DNA from: Siphonodentalium dalli
Taxonomy: Eukaryota > Mollusca > Scaphopoda > Gadilida > Siphonodentaliidae
Length of the DNA stretch: 64,000 nt
Reading direction: 5' to 3'
Assembly (NCBI GenBank): GCA_032622095.1
Contig: CP136066.1
Location: forward strand, 112,925,319 to 112,989,318
Each line of letters begins with the position of its first letter. Positions within the stretch are counted from its first letter, which is position 1. This document shows positions 48,101 through 60,699 of this stretch, piece after piece. The translations under genes and the position numbers were made by a program. Below the pieces are notes generated by a model. It was not told the DNA's origin. It made no database searches and worked only from the letters and a program-made list of their open reading frames with translations.

Positions 48101-50257
48101 ACATAACATAATAACCCCGATGTCAACGGCCAATTCAGTTTCATTTGAAGTTGTAGATCTGTTTAATTAAGATTGATGTGGTTTGACTGATACGTGTTTT
48201 ACATTTATCGGGGTTTGGAGCAGTGTCGTGCTTTCAACACGCATTCGTCGATGTGCAACCATGACCATCAGCCACAACCATCATCGCCAAGATAATCTCC
48301 CGAAAATTATCCTATTTATGTTTATCAAAACACCTTCAAATGATTATTTTTTTCGATTTCGAGCATGATGCATTAAATACATCTTTGGTAACTATAAATG
48401 TGAACATATATGCTGCCGATGCGAAACGACTTCGTGTTGGTGTACTCAGAACTAGAGTTTCCATTAACCACTTTGATCAGCACTTAAAGATGATTTGGAT
48501 GTATATTTGTAGTTAATTCTGAATAAACTTGGACAATTGCGCAGGATTGCTTCATTGATGTGTTGCAACCGAGTGTCGTATCTATAAATGTTGTGTTCAC
48601 TGCCCGGTGTATTTCTCGAATTTTGAGCGCCTTCGAGAACATGACCAATGCAAAAGGGCTATTTGACTATTAACATTTATGATACACTAACATACAAGTG
48701 AATAATGCCATGATCCCCTCAAGATTACGGTCAGAGTTTCTCCAAACCAACATGTTGAACAGGTGATACATCGGAGTGTCAGCACAAGCAGATGCTGGGA
48801 CTCCATGTAGCAAAGATTCACCTAATATAATTGGACATTACTTTTAAGAAAGATAATTAATTTGTGAGCCACTGGTCATGGTTTCGAGGAAGAACATTAC
48901 TGGATGTAAGCTCGAATTCGATTGTGTCCAGTGTCTTCCAACGAATAGTTCATATCAGTGGGGTCATTCCATATATGTGTGATTGCTTGTACATAAGACG
49001 CATGCCAAACTATAACATATCTCATAATTTTGAATAAGAAACAGCATACTAGTAGGTTTTTAACTATAGTTGACGGCTTTGCTATGCTGGACTGCCCTGC
49101 ATGGCATGCATATCATATGCATACACACAATTCAAGAATGGTTATTGGAACAACAGAACAGTTTTTTCCGCGGCAAATACATTTTAACAATAGTCTATGC
49201 TATGTGTGAATATCTGGTTATTGATATCTCAGGCTGATTGTGCTGGACCGAAGGCTTGTTTGGTGTTTGGCATTATCAACATCGTTCTTGTTGGCACTTC
49301 AACCACGGATTACTCAAACCAACGTATTGCTAGCCGAAATAAGGAAACATTACTATGACAAACGCCCAAGCCACCTGAGAATGCCAAGCAAGGTTGGCAA
49401 TTGGTGTGGTTTTCCTGGTATACTTGATCTGCATCAGCACGAATCATGCTCAACAACAGTTAGAGTAATTTGGGAAGTTAACCCCAACTTTTTGTTGGAT
49501 AATCATATTTTCAACTGATGGGCATATCCAATAAAATATATAAACTGTTATATTATTCAAAAACAAATATGGCTGCTCAGAGTCTCCTGAGCGGGGTCGT
49601 AAATGTTTTGGTTAGTAGTATGTATACAACTTTCGTAACACACTTAACTCGTTTAAATGTTTTTGTCTTGAATGCCTACAGCATGTACTCAGCTTTATCA
49701 TGGAGAAAACATAATTATTTTGTCAACCAAGAATCCAACTGAAACGTGTTACTCGTCGGCTTCTATGGATGATGGATGTCTCTACCACCGACTTCAGTCT
49801 GCATTGTATGCATTATTATCCGTCACATACCGTTCAATATGTGAGGTTACATTACCAAAGAGGCGCACTACTTATATTGGGGTAACATTGCCCCAGCAGT
49901 TGGAGACGATCAGCCTTATGTTATAGGTATTCCACCGGGCTCTATATACTTCTCGTAACTACCAACAGAGCTTCAAGTCAGTGAGTTTGGTTAAATCTAT
50001 AACAGTTTCTGTCTGGGAAGCCGTTATTCAATTTATCAGAAGTGGACACTGCAATATATATCGATTGTCATTCCACAGAGGCTTATTAGCAATCAGAATG
50101 GTAGCGTGCACCAGTTGCATGCATATAGGTAAATATCCCATTGATCCGATCACCGACCCTTTCTGATGATTTCTGGGTGTGCATGTGACATTTGGGTAGA
50201 ATAGCTTCTTTTTGGATACAGGTCACCATGTGAAGGATTTGTTCACCTGGAAAATAT
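48101..50257. other. Stretch without recognised gene
   Basis: The longest frame is 49240-49518. It begins with GTG directly after a TATCTCAG that could be a splice acceptor, and reads LVWCLALSTSFLLALQP before a more polar part. It has no recognisable domain, and no matching donor or upstream exon was found, so it is not called as a gene. Confidence 0.4.
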
Positions 50258-50390
50258 AGATAGATAGATAGATTTATTTAGCAAAAGACGCCCCATTATA
50301 GGGACAGGTTGCCATGCATAATAATATTAACAGTGTATCATGTGACATCATACAATATATTGATATTACATACATTGAATAATAGTGATA

Positions 50391-50429
<39 letters not shown>

Positions 50430-51522
50430 CATTTATTGCGTATATTTTTATCTGTAGAGTGAGTTATCATACATGATTCAACACACGTAATTTGTCTAGT
50501 TTAGCTGTAATCTGACCTCGAATAACCGCTTGACTACGTTGCAGATTTGGGAGCATATTTGAGCTGTGTCATTGGCTAATATATGTGTGAGTTGGTCCAA
50601 TCTACTCATCAATCGAAATTGATAAAATTGTCACCCATAATTTTAATGAGTTCATTCCGTATAGGAAGACATGTTGGACAATCAATTAGGAAATGCCTCT
50701 CATCGTCGATGGTTGGGCGTGACGACCCTTTTCAATGGCAAGAGAATGATTACTTATTCTTAGACGTGTAAATGCTGAGCGGTCAGCTAGCGACGCTGTA
50801 TTTAAGAGATAGGGTTCTATGACAATATCTCTTTTAAAAAGTCGATATGTTCTTAATTTATTTTTACCAGTTCTTGAAACACCATCGCGCATACTTGTTC
50901 TGAAGTTTTCAGTGTGATTTTCTCGAAGCTGGCGTTTAAATGACTTTAGAAGCTTGTTAATTAGAGGCTTGTTGTTAGTAATGTCGGAGGGTATAGTCAA
51001 GCCAAATGACTCCAGATATATCGAATTCCCAGCTTACCCCGCTGCGCTGTTCGCGCATTGCATCACTTAATATGCCACTCGTACAGCTGGATGAGATTTT
51101 AACCGAATATGAAGCCATTCTACACAAAGAGTCAATATATAACGGGTAGCTCCCTAATTCGGCTCTCACTGCATTGTTTGAAGCGTATTTACCGACTCCA
51201 AGTATTTGTTTGCAATGTGTGAATATGAATTTTCTCACACGGATAACGTTCGTGATTTTTGTTTGTTAATTCACTTGCCCACAATTCACTGCCATATAGA
51301 AGTATAGGCTTGATTAACTTATCAAACAGTTTAAGGGAAGTTTTCAGAGGGAGGGGCGCTTTATTTGCACACGCACGAGATATTGAATAAAGAGCTTTTC
51401 GTCCTTTGCCACTCAAATTATTTACGGCCTGCGTGAATTTTCCTGTGCTGGAAAACGTCATTCCGAGATAGGTATATTTGTTAACCAGATCCAAGGGATT
51501 ATCTTCGAGGAAAAACTGTGGG
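50258..51522 (-). pseudogene. LINE RT C-terminal fragment, 5'-truncated
   Basis: On the minus strand, frames separated by shifts read NKYTYLGMTFSSTGKF, LFDKLIKPILLYGSELW, then CKQILGVGKYASNNAVRAEL, then LINKLLKSFKRQL and, after a further shift, IDDERHFLIDCP. This is the region just downstream of the RT domain in non-LTR retrotransposons, up to the terminal Cys/His motif. The element ends with AAATAAATCTATCTATCTAT, a microsatellite-like 3' tail at 50258-50285. The RT core and endonuclease are absent, as expected for 5' truncation. The shifts near 51240, 50990 and 50720 show it is dead. The clade is uncertain (I/Jockey/CR1-like), and it differs from the L1/Tx1-like copy at 27903. Confidence 0.88.
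50391..50427. repeat. (TA)n microsatellite
   Basis: A nearly pure AT dinucleotide run, interrupted once by TTTATA, lies within the 3' region of the LINE fragment. Confidence 0.9.
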
Positions 51523-51716
51523 TGAACTTATGATGCTCCCCACATGCAACGATGAATTCGTTGATCGTCACCCACCTTACATCCATTGCAACTGAACAAG
51601 TGATCTTGAGCGAAGTTTAAAATTCATAGCCGAGCATCTGGTAATAGTTTTTGGTCGGGACGTCCTCGGATTGTACTGTGTTACCACACTTTCTCACCCA
51701 TTTCACCATTCGCCAG

Positions 51717-54700
51717 GGGTGTGACTAATTACCGCCCGGGCGGCCCCACGGGCCCGTGGACACAATATATCGACGGTATAGCGTAGCGACATGCCACCTG
51801 AGGGCAACATAGAAAAATTTACTCGCTCGCTCGTCTCCGGCCGGTCATATTAACCCCACAAATGCCGATATTGGCTAAAAGAGCCTGGGTGATTACTGGT
51901 GTCTTCGTGTGTTTTCAGACAGATTATTTTGGTGATTATCGGTAGTGCAATACATGGACCCCATGGTCCCGTGGACACTATATCTCGACGTTATAACATA
52001 GCGACATACCACGAGGTCAACCTAGAAAATGTTACTCGCTCGCTCGACCCGGCCGGTGTTATAAACCCCTCAAAATCCGACAAAATGGTATATAAACAAA
52101 AAGAACATTGGGACCGCCCGGGCGGCCCCATGGGCCCGTGGACACTATATCTCGACGTTATAACGTAGCGACATACCCCACGAGGTCAACCTAGAAAATG
52201 TTACTCGCTCGCTCGACCCGGCCGGTGTTATTAACCTCTCAAAATCCGACAAAATGGTATATAAACAAAAAAAAACATTGGGACCGCCCGGGTGGCCCCA
52301 CGTGCCCGTGGACACAATATCTCGACGTTACAACGTAGCGACATACCCCACGAGGTCAAACTAGAAAAAGTTACTCGCTCGCTCGACTCCGGCCGGCGTT
52401 ATTAACCCCTCAAAATCCGATAAAATGGTATATAGACAAAAAGAACATTGGGACCGCCCGGGTGGCCCCACGTGCCCGTGGACACAATATATCGACGTTA
52501 TAACGTAGCGACATGCCACATGAGGGCAACATAGAAAAATGTACTCGCTCGCTCGTCTCCGGTCGGTCATATTAACCCCACAAATGCCGATATTGGCTAA
52601 AAGAGCCTGGGTGATTACTGGTGTCTTCGTGTGTTTTCAGACAGATTATTTTGGTGATTATCGGTAGTGCAATACACCTGAGTGTTAATTCCATGTATTG
52701 ACTCGTTGACGCGTCCACCGCCGATGTTATTAACCCCTCAAATTCCGGTAAAATAGTGTATAAACAAAAGAACATTGGAACCGCCCGGGACCGCCCGGGT
52801 GGCCCCATGGGCCCGTGGACACTATATCTCGACGTTATAACATAGCGACATACACCACGAGGTCAACCTAGAAAATGTTACTCGCTCGCTCGACCCGGCC
52901 GGTGTTATTAACCCCTCAAAATCCGACAAAATGGTATATAAACAAAAAGAACATTGGGACCGCCCGGGTGGCCCCACGTGCCCGTGGACACATTATCTCG
53001 ACGTTACAACGTAGCGACATACCCCACGAGGTCAACCTAGAAAATGTTACTCGCTCGCTCGACCCGGCCGGTGTTATTAACCCCTCAAAATGGTATATAA
53101 ACAAAAAGAACATTGGGACCGCCCGGGACCGCCCGGGTGGCCCCACGTGCCCGTGGACACAATATCTCGACGTTATAAGTAGCGACATACCCCACGAGGT
53201 CAACCTAGAAAATGTTACTCGCTCGCTCGACCCCGACGGGTGTTATTAACCCCTCAAAATGCGATAAAATGGTACATAACCAAATAGAACATTGGACCGC
53301 CCGGGAGGCCCCATGGGCCCGTGGACACCATATCTCGACGTTATAACGTAGCGACATACCCCACGAGGTCAACCTACAAAATGATACTCGCTCGCTCGAC
53401 TCCGGCCGGCGTTATTAACCCCTCAAAATCCGATAAAATGGTATATAGACAAACAGAACATTGGGACCGCCCGGGAATGCCCGGGTGGCCCCACGTGCCC
53501 GTGGACACAATATCTCGACGTTATAACGTAGCGACATGCCACCTGAGGGCAACATAGAAAAATGTACTCGCTCGCTCGTCTCCGGCCGGTCATATTAACC
53601 CCACAAATGCCGATATTGGCTAAAAGAGCCTGGGTGATTACTGGTGTCTTCGTGTGTTTTCAGACATATTATTTTGGTGATTATCGGTAGTGCAATACAC
53701 CTGAGTGTTAATTCCATGTATTGACTCGTTGACGCGTCCACGGCCGATGTTATTAACCCCTCAAATTCCGGTAAAATAGTGTATAAACAAAAGAACATTG
53801 GAACCGCCCGGAACCGCCCGGGCGGACCCATGGGCCCGTGGACACTATATTTCGACGTTATGACATAGCGACATACCCCACGAGGTCAACCTAGAAAATG
53901 ATACTCGCTCGCTCGACTCCGGCCGGCGTTATTAACCCCTCAAAATCCGATAAAATGGTATATAGACAAAAAGAACATTGGGACCGCCCGGGTGGCCCCA
54001 CGTGCCCGTGGACACAATATCTCGACGTTATAACGTAGCGACATACCCCACGAGGTCAACCTAGAAAATGTTACTCGCTCGCTCGACTCCGGCCGGTGTT
54101 ATTAACCCCTCAAAATCCGACAAAATGGTATATAAACAAAAAGAAATTCCACCATGGCATAAGGTCCCGGCGGTCCCGGCGGTTCTTTTGTTTGTACACT
54201 ATTTTACCGGAATTTGAGGGGTTAATAACATCGGCCGTGGACGCGTCAACGAGTCAATATATGGAATTAACACTCAGGTGTATTGCACTACCGCGAATCA
54301 CCAAATAATCTGTCTGAAAACAAAGGAAGACAACCGTAATCATCCAGACTCTTTTAGCCAATATCGGCATTTGTTGGGTTAATATGACCGGCCGGAGACG
54401 ACCGAACGAGTAAATTTATCTATGTTGCCCTCAGGTGGCATATCGCTACGTTATAACGTCGAGTTATTGTGTCCACGGGCACGTGGGGCCACCCGGGCGG
54501 TCCCAATGTTCTTTTTGTTTATATACCATTTTATCGGATTTTGAGGGGTTAATAACACCGGCCGGGGTCGAGCGAGCGAGTAACATTTTCTAGGTTGACC
54601 TCGTGGGGTATGTCGCTACGTTATAACGTCGAGATATTGTGTCCACGGGCACGTGGGGCCACCCGGGCGGTCCCGGGCGGTCCCAATGTTCTTTTTGTTT

Positions 54701-55381
54701 ATATACCATTTTGTCGGATTTTGAGGGGTTAATAACACCGGCCGGGGTCGAGCGAACGAGTAACATTTTCTAGGTTGACCTCGTGGGGTATGTCGCTACG
54801 TTATAACGTCGACATATTGTGTCCACGGGCACGTGGGGCCACCCGGGCGGTCCCGGGCGGTCCCAATGTTCGTTTTGTTTATATACCATTTTGTCGGATT
54901 TTGAGGGGTTAATAACACCGGCCGGGGTCGAGCGAGCGAGTAACATTTTCTAGGTTGACCTCGTGGGGTATGTCGCTATGTTATAACGTCGAGATATAGT
55001 GTCCACGGGCCCATGGAGCCGCCCGGGCGGTTCCAAGGTTCTTTTGTTTATACACTATTTTACCGGAATTTGAGGGGTTAATAACATCGGCCGTGGACGC
55101 ATCAACGAGTCAATACATGGAATTAACACTCAGGTGTATTGCACTACCGAGAATCACCAAAATAATCTGTCTGAAAACACGCGAAGACACCAGTAATCAC
55201 CCAGGCTCTTTAGCCAATATCGGCATTTGTGGGGTTAATATGACCCGCCGGAGACGAGCGAGCGAGTAAATTTTTCTATGTTGCCCTCAGGTGGCATGTC
55301 GCTACGTTATACCGTCGAGATATTGTGTCCACGGGCCCGTGGGGCCGCCCGGGCGGTCCCGGGCGGTAATTAGTCACACCG
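51717..55381. mobile_element. Foldback-type DNA transposon made of 170-bp repeats, 8-bp target duplication
   Basis: The block opens GGGTGTGACTAATTACCG and closes CGGTAATTAGTCACACCG, and is flanked by TTCGCCAG at 51709-51716 and 55382-55389. The interior consists of monomers of about 170 bp marked by ACTCGCTCGCTCG, TATTAACCCCTCAAAATCCG, GGACCGCCCGGG and CCGTGGACACAATATCTCGA. Two types alternate. B is one monomer (CACGAGGTCAACCTAGAAAA). A is a diverged double monomer (ACCTGAGGGCAACATAGAAA, then CATGTATTGACTCGTTGACG). Read inward from the left the order is A, three B, A, four B, A, two B. From the right end it is A, three B, A, in opposite orientation. The axis is near 54146-54165. The whole is markedly richer in GC and CpG than its surroundings. 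No transposase is present. An 8-bp duplication fits hAT or P-type elements; the CAGGGGTG at the left tip would suit hAT. Confidence 0.88.
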
Positions 55382-55389
55382 TTCGCCAG

Positions 55390-56498
55390 TACACTTATTT
55401 ATAAATATACAAACCGTGGACATCTAGTGCAATGTTGCTATCACACTAAACGTGGTCACAATGGAATATGTAGACCATCGCTATACATGTCACTTGTTGC
55501 AATAACATTCAACCTGTCAGGTATTTTAAACATTCACATTCATAGCAACAGTTGGAGTTGGAACAATCAGTCACATCTCAGAAATAACACTTATTCGACA
55601 TAGCCATCGATTCCAGGCAAAACTCAGAAGGGAACCCAAATGAACCGCGCTCAACAAGCAACAACGAATAGTAATTAAAATTAATTGTAATCACATTATC
55701 TCACTTCACAAAAACCTTTAACGACCACTATAGTTAAAGGAAACAGAGAAGCCACGTTTCACTCGCTTGTTGATAATTCAGACTCCATATCACGCGCTGT
55801 ACTATTGCATGGTATTGTTTTATTTGTTCAACCATACAGAGTTTATAATATATTATTTAGAATACCGTTCCGATTTAATGGATAATATGCCGGAATGAAC
55901 CATTAGCTTTAAAAAACTGCTATAAAATGTGGTGTCGGATTCCACATACTTAACCATGATATCTATCTCCTTCCGCCATATTTTATTTCATCCCGTTTAC
56001 TACTTATTTAGGGTTACGTACAAGAAGACACCGACCAAGGTGCCGATTTTATTGCTAGTTTATGTCTGTCTGAACCAATATTTTGACAGATACCCAATTT
56101 CTAGCCAATAGGACTCCACAAACCTGTACCGGGGTTTTTTGTTGCATATTCAGTGGGCGAAAAAACACAAACAATTTCGCGATTTCAAGCCTCCATGTTG
56201 GTGGCCATCTTTGAAACCATCACAAATTCTGGTGAAATAATGTACTGAGATTCAGAAACAATCATTGTGCTAGTGACATACCGTTCTGGTTATTTCCAAG
56301 TATAAAAATTCTCCTTGCGGCAAGGATAGTCATTTTGACCGCAATCTTGGTTTAACCAGAATTTCTAAAACAAAAAGCCGGTGGATTCTTCACAGTGGTG
56401 CCATGGAACACCGGAATCCGCAAAGAAAACAATTTTATACGCGAAAACACACATTGGCCAAAATCGCGGTTTTTGTTGCCGGACTATTATCCATACCC
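55390..56498. other. Stretch without recognised gene
   Basis: No exon, RNA gene or clear repeat is recognised between the foldback element and the next MITE. Confidence 0.5.
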
Positions 56499-56749
56499 TT
56501 AACCCTTTCATGACGGGAGCTGCGCTGGTGCAGCATTAAATATCATATGCCAGTGCATTCTCTTATATAGGGAGCCTCGCATATATAAGATAATGCACAG
56601 GCTTACAAGATCAAGGTAAATATTGTTAGGCCAATGAATTCTCTTATATATGCGAGGCGCCATATGGGCGACTCGAATATATAAGAGAATGCATTGGCAC
56701 AGGGTTTTCGATAAAAAAATTCAGGAAGCTCCAGTCAAGAAAGGGTTAA
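56499..56749. mobile_element. piggyBac-type paired-hairpin MITE, complete copy
   Basis: TTAA is present at both borders (56499-56502 and 56746-56749), with ends TTAACCCTTTCATGACGGGAG and TCAAGAAAGGGTTAA. Subterminally there is GCTGCGCTGGTGCAGC. Two internal palindromes follow, at 56549-56602 (centre deleted) and 56630-56698 (69 bp). They share the GCCAATG.ATTCTCTTATAT arm with the copies at 13558 and 60138. This copy ties the hairpin family to the TTAACCC ends. Confidence 0.92.
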
Positions 56750-58872
56750 ATCTAGAGCTCCCATTTAAGTTAATTGGCCGCCTTATTTGATCCTAATTTA
56801 TAAAGAACGCAGCCGATTTCAAACTTAGACTTTATAGAACCACATATTCACTGGACTATATCTCTAAACTTCTGATAAACAAACAAGCCTGCCTTGAACC
56901 CAGTTTGGTAGACCCCACGAATTGCGTCGTTCTTCGAGTCTAAGTTTCACATCTGCATGTATGTGTTGTGATTAACAATGATCACAGTTAATTTTTTCCG
57001 CGATCGCTTGTGATCTAAGATGGAACCGAAGTCTCGAGTGGATTTGGAACGAAGTTATCATTGCCCGGACGCAACTATTTAATACTTGTCAAAACATAAT
57101 AAGATAACTATAGCGGCTGTCAGAAGCGACTAATAAGCTTCATTTTCCGGAAAAAGGCAGACCGTTCACCGCAAATTAGATTATTAGTTTTATTAGTCGT
57201 CTGAATAGTCATTTATGCGCGAAAATTGATTTACTCGAACGTTCTACGTAGGCATTGTATTGTGACACGCAATCCTGAAGGGAGTAGGTTTACATATATT
57301 AATGGATAAAACGGAATTATCGACGAAAGAACGAGACTTTGGATGGATTCGTGTTGTTTTCATCCAATTATCCCGATCATCGAGAATTATCATGCTCATG
57401 ATGGATAATTACCGAGAGAAAAACTTTATTAATAGCGTCACGCTACCACGGTGCTATTGTTTCCACTTATACATGACGTCAGCAAGCAATTAAGCAATGT
57501 TACTTCCTCCACCAGCATGCACTGTCGGCTGTGATCGCCGCTAATGTACATGTATATATGTAGACGGAGCCCCAATCGATTTGTCTGATTTTGCATTCCT
57601 TTTAGAAAACACATGCTTCATTTGAGTAAACCGTGAAGTATTTGAAGTCGATAGATATAATGAATCAGAATTTCGTCACAGACTACATACCTTTACATTC
57701 GCTGAAGTTTTGAAAAAATCGATAGACCTAGAATATATTTATAGCAAGTAACAAAATGAAGGATCACACATGATTATATTGATGAGATAACAAGACAAGG
57801 ATTAATAAAAGGTAGCTGACTCCAAGTCCCCAGAAAGTTGTGGCTTTTTTGGGTCGTTGGCTTTTTTAAGGACAAGGAAGTCAAATTCTGGTAAAAAAAA
57901 AATAGTTTAACTTGACAATCACATGTGTGTTCTCAGAGGTGAAGCACACCAAATACCAAGATATTCTTTATACGATTGTTCAAATTATATTTAGACATAC
58001 ACAGTGGTATTTATAGATCGATCAAAGACGCATAACTGCGTCTAAAATCATTGGATTGTGACCAAATTTGAACTTGACAGGTCTACTTTCTGAACTGTAA
58101 ACAAGTTACTAAATACCAGGAAATTCTGTTACTAAATGTCAGTTATTTCTACTACCACCTGTGAGCTCTGTTGCAATGATTCAGTCATCCATGACATGTT
58201 TTCGTTTGCTTATGGTCATCGTTTATATACTCATCGAGTTGGTGTCATTTCATGTGCTTTTAGTATCGAATGTATATAATACAAGATTTGAAGAACCAAT
58301 ACCAATGCAGTTATGGATCTGAAAAAACAAACTCAACTGAAATAGACTCAGAATTGGCAGAAAGACACTATAATTTAATTATAAGAGGTTTGACTGTCTA
58401 ATGGAAACCACCAGTATATTTCTACACGATCGCGAGATGCCACAAACAGTAATAAACTATCTAGTGTTTGAAATATTTGTATTACAGGACTGGTGGGAAT
58501 AACGTCAGGCTTCAGTTTGTGTGTATATATATATATTCACAGTTTAGAATAACATGTGCACAGTGATATATATGGTCCAAGATTGATATAAGACATGTCT
58601 AGAGGAAATAATTCAACATTTCCTCTCAGAAATACGCACATAGTCGACCTATAATGTGAAATTGGTACACATGTGATGACATGACTATGAAATAAGTAGA
58701 CAATGGAATCTTACTCGTTAATTTTATGGCGCGGACCACAGTGAAAACACATGTTAAAAAGCATATACCTAACAGGTCGTGAGTTGGCTTATTTGTCTCA
58801 TTGTTCACACATAATCTGGTTAGAATCGACTCATTATAAGTGGAAAATGTGACTAAAATGTTCAACATTTTC
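56750..58872. other. Stretch without recognised gene
   Basis: No coding exon with recognisable motif was found. A frame at 57302-57493 has no domain. The rest is AT-rich, with a short AT tract near 58528. Confidence 0.5.
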
Positions 58873-58955
58873 AGCACATTATCGGCTCAAAATGAGACGA
58901 TTATAAGCATATTATCTAACTAAAACAAGTTCTATTATAAGCAGATAATGTGCTG
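58873..58955. repeat. Small hairpin, 11-bp perfect outer arms
   Basis: CAGCACATTATC is mirrored by GATAATGTGCTG, with internal repeats of TTATAAGC. Confidence 0.55.
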
Positions 58956-58989
58956 GTTTTTGGGATAACATGCCCGGCTGAATAATTAA

Positions 58990-59121
58990 TTTAAATAAAA
59001 TGTCTATAGGCCTTTTCCATGCCCCTTTTCAAAAGAAGACAATAGTGATGGAAATATATCATTATTGACTTCTATTGAACAGTGGCAATTCCACGAAAGG
59101 CCTATAGACATTTTAATTAAA
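58990..59121. mobile_element. 132-bp MITE-like element with 26-bp inverted ends
   Basis: TTTAAATAAAATGTCTATAG followed by GCCTTT is mirrored at 59096-59121 with one mismatch. The interior has no coding content. The ends sit in AT-rich sequence, so the target duplication (possibly TA or TTAA) cannot be fixed. Confidence 0.7.
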
Positions 59122-60018
59122 TTGTTTTCTATATATACATGTCTTATATCAAAGATAACAATAAGAACGTGAACATATTGTTTCTTTAACCCTCCTCGCA
59201 TAATTAAGAGTGTTCGTAACAATGTGTTGAATTATAATTCTCCCGCTGACAATACAAATATCAGATAGAAATATGTTGATGGCCTGTATAAAATGGATGC
59301 CAAACTTCCAACTCGAATGAACCAAAAACTGACACCGAAACATCTAGATGTGAACATTTGGGTATATATATTGCATGGTTAAGTTGCAGGGTGTATAAAT
59401 AAACAGAAATAAAAGAGACGTACTCGCTTAAACGACGTGGAAACATACTTAGGTGTCAGTCTGTCAGAATAATTTAGTAACACGATGACGTGACGCAGTT
59501 CACACGACATCCAACACGATTCTACTGGTATCTCGGAAACATTGGATACTGGTATCCTGGCATATTTGATTTCGCTGTACAGCAATGGTGTACTGATTTT
59601 GTGTTTATGTGAGCACAGTGGCTGACATTAAATGTTATAAAAAAGTATATAAGGTTCGTGAAAGAAAATGGCAATATTTCACATCTTGCTCCAGAAATTC
59701 TCTGTGCGACAACCGGATCACGAAATTAGAATGAATAAACTATATAACAGTTGCAGACATTCACACCACATCAGATTATGATACATCTTCACTCGTCATT
59801 TGCGATAATATGTAGTTCCGTTTCTACGAATTCATAAATGTATCCAAAATAATTGAATCGCGATAGATTAGCTCTTTACAGTGGCAACTTAGAACAGGAT
59901 CGTTGTTAAATCCCATTCCACGATCGGCAGTCGCCATAATTTCAAACAGAATTCGGTACACAAAAACACCCGTTTTTCTTCGAAATTTGTCCCATAGTGT
60001 TGTTACTGACCATTAAGA

Positions 60019-60078
60019 TCCGCACACTGCTATGTTTATCCGCACACTGCTATGTTTATCCGCACACTGCTATGTTTC
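60019..60078. repeat. 20-bp tandem triplication
   Basis: TCCGCACACTGCTATGTTTA occurs three times in a row, the third with TTTC for TTTA at its end. Confidence 0.95.
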
Positions 60079-60137
60079 TCAGACGAAGAATCTCCGCGAC
60101 AGCACATGCAGGCAGTTACGTTATGGAATAAAATAGA

Positions 60138-60400
60138 TTAACCCTTTACCCAACAGAAGGGCCCTGTGCCAATGCATTCTCTTATATATGCGAGTCGACC
60201 ATAGGTCGCCTCGCATATATAAGAGAATGCATTGGCTTAACACATTAAAAACTATAAAATTGTTAAAGAATGTAAGAAAAAATGGTAAACAGTGTTAAAA
60301 AAAGTTTTTTTTTAGGCCAATGCATTCTCTTATATATGCGAGGCGACCTATGGCCGACTCGCATATATAAGAGAATGCATTGGCACAGGACTAACTGTAA
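60138..60400. mobile_element. Paired-hairpin piggyBac-type MITE, right tip lost
   Basis: It begins TTAACCCTTTACCCAACAG and contains two near-perfect 69-bp palindromes at 60168-60236 and 60316-60384. They have the arm GCCAATGCATTCTCTTATAT and are reverse complements of each other, as in the copy at 13558. The interior ATAAAATTGTTAAAGAATGT is shared with that copy. The right end stops at GCATTGGCACAGGACTAACT, without the GGGTTAA tip, so about 40 bp have been lost or diverged. Confidence 0.87.
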
Positions 60401-60699
60401 CTATCACAATGTGGTCAAGGAGCCGGTTCCAATGATATCCATATTTGTATGGTTCTATTGAGACAGACCGAAAATATTTTAGGCTGTTGAAGCTTTATTT
60501 ACGGGCCGAATAATTACAGTATAATAACCAAAAGATAATAATAAAATAGTGTGATTTCTTATATGATTTTTGTGAAATAACAATACTAACAAGTAGCCCA
60601 TCATACGTGTAATCTATTGTGGATTGTACAGTCACCAAAAGCTACTGGTCCGGCAAAATTATTGAGATATGCCTTTCCTGTCTTATCACCACAACTGAA
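60401..60699. other. Short stretch without recognised gene
   Basis: AT-rich sequence between a MITE and a LINE fragment; nothing is recognised. Confidence 0.5.

Noticed and set aside
49240-49518. 92-codon frame with a hydrophobic start
   Set aside because: It opens with GTG, has no donor or upstream exon, and shows no recognisable domain.
52875-53557. Frames of up to 124 codons, some on both strands, in the 51.7-55.4 kb block
   Set aside because: They arise from the 170-bp repeat, whose peptide repeats with it, and are broken whenever unit length changes. Not genes.
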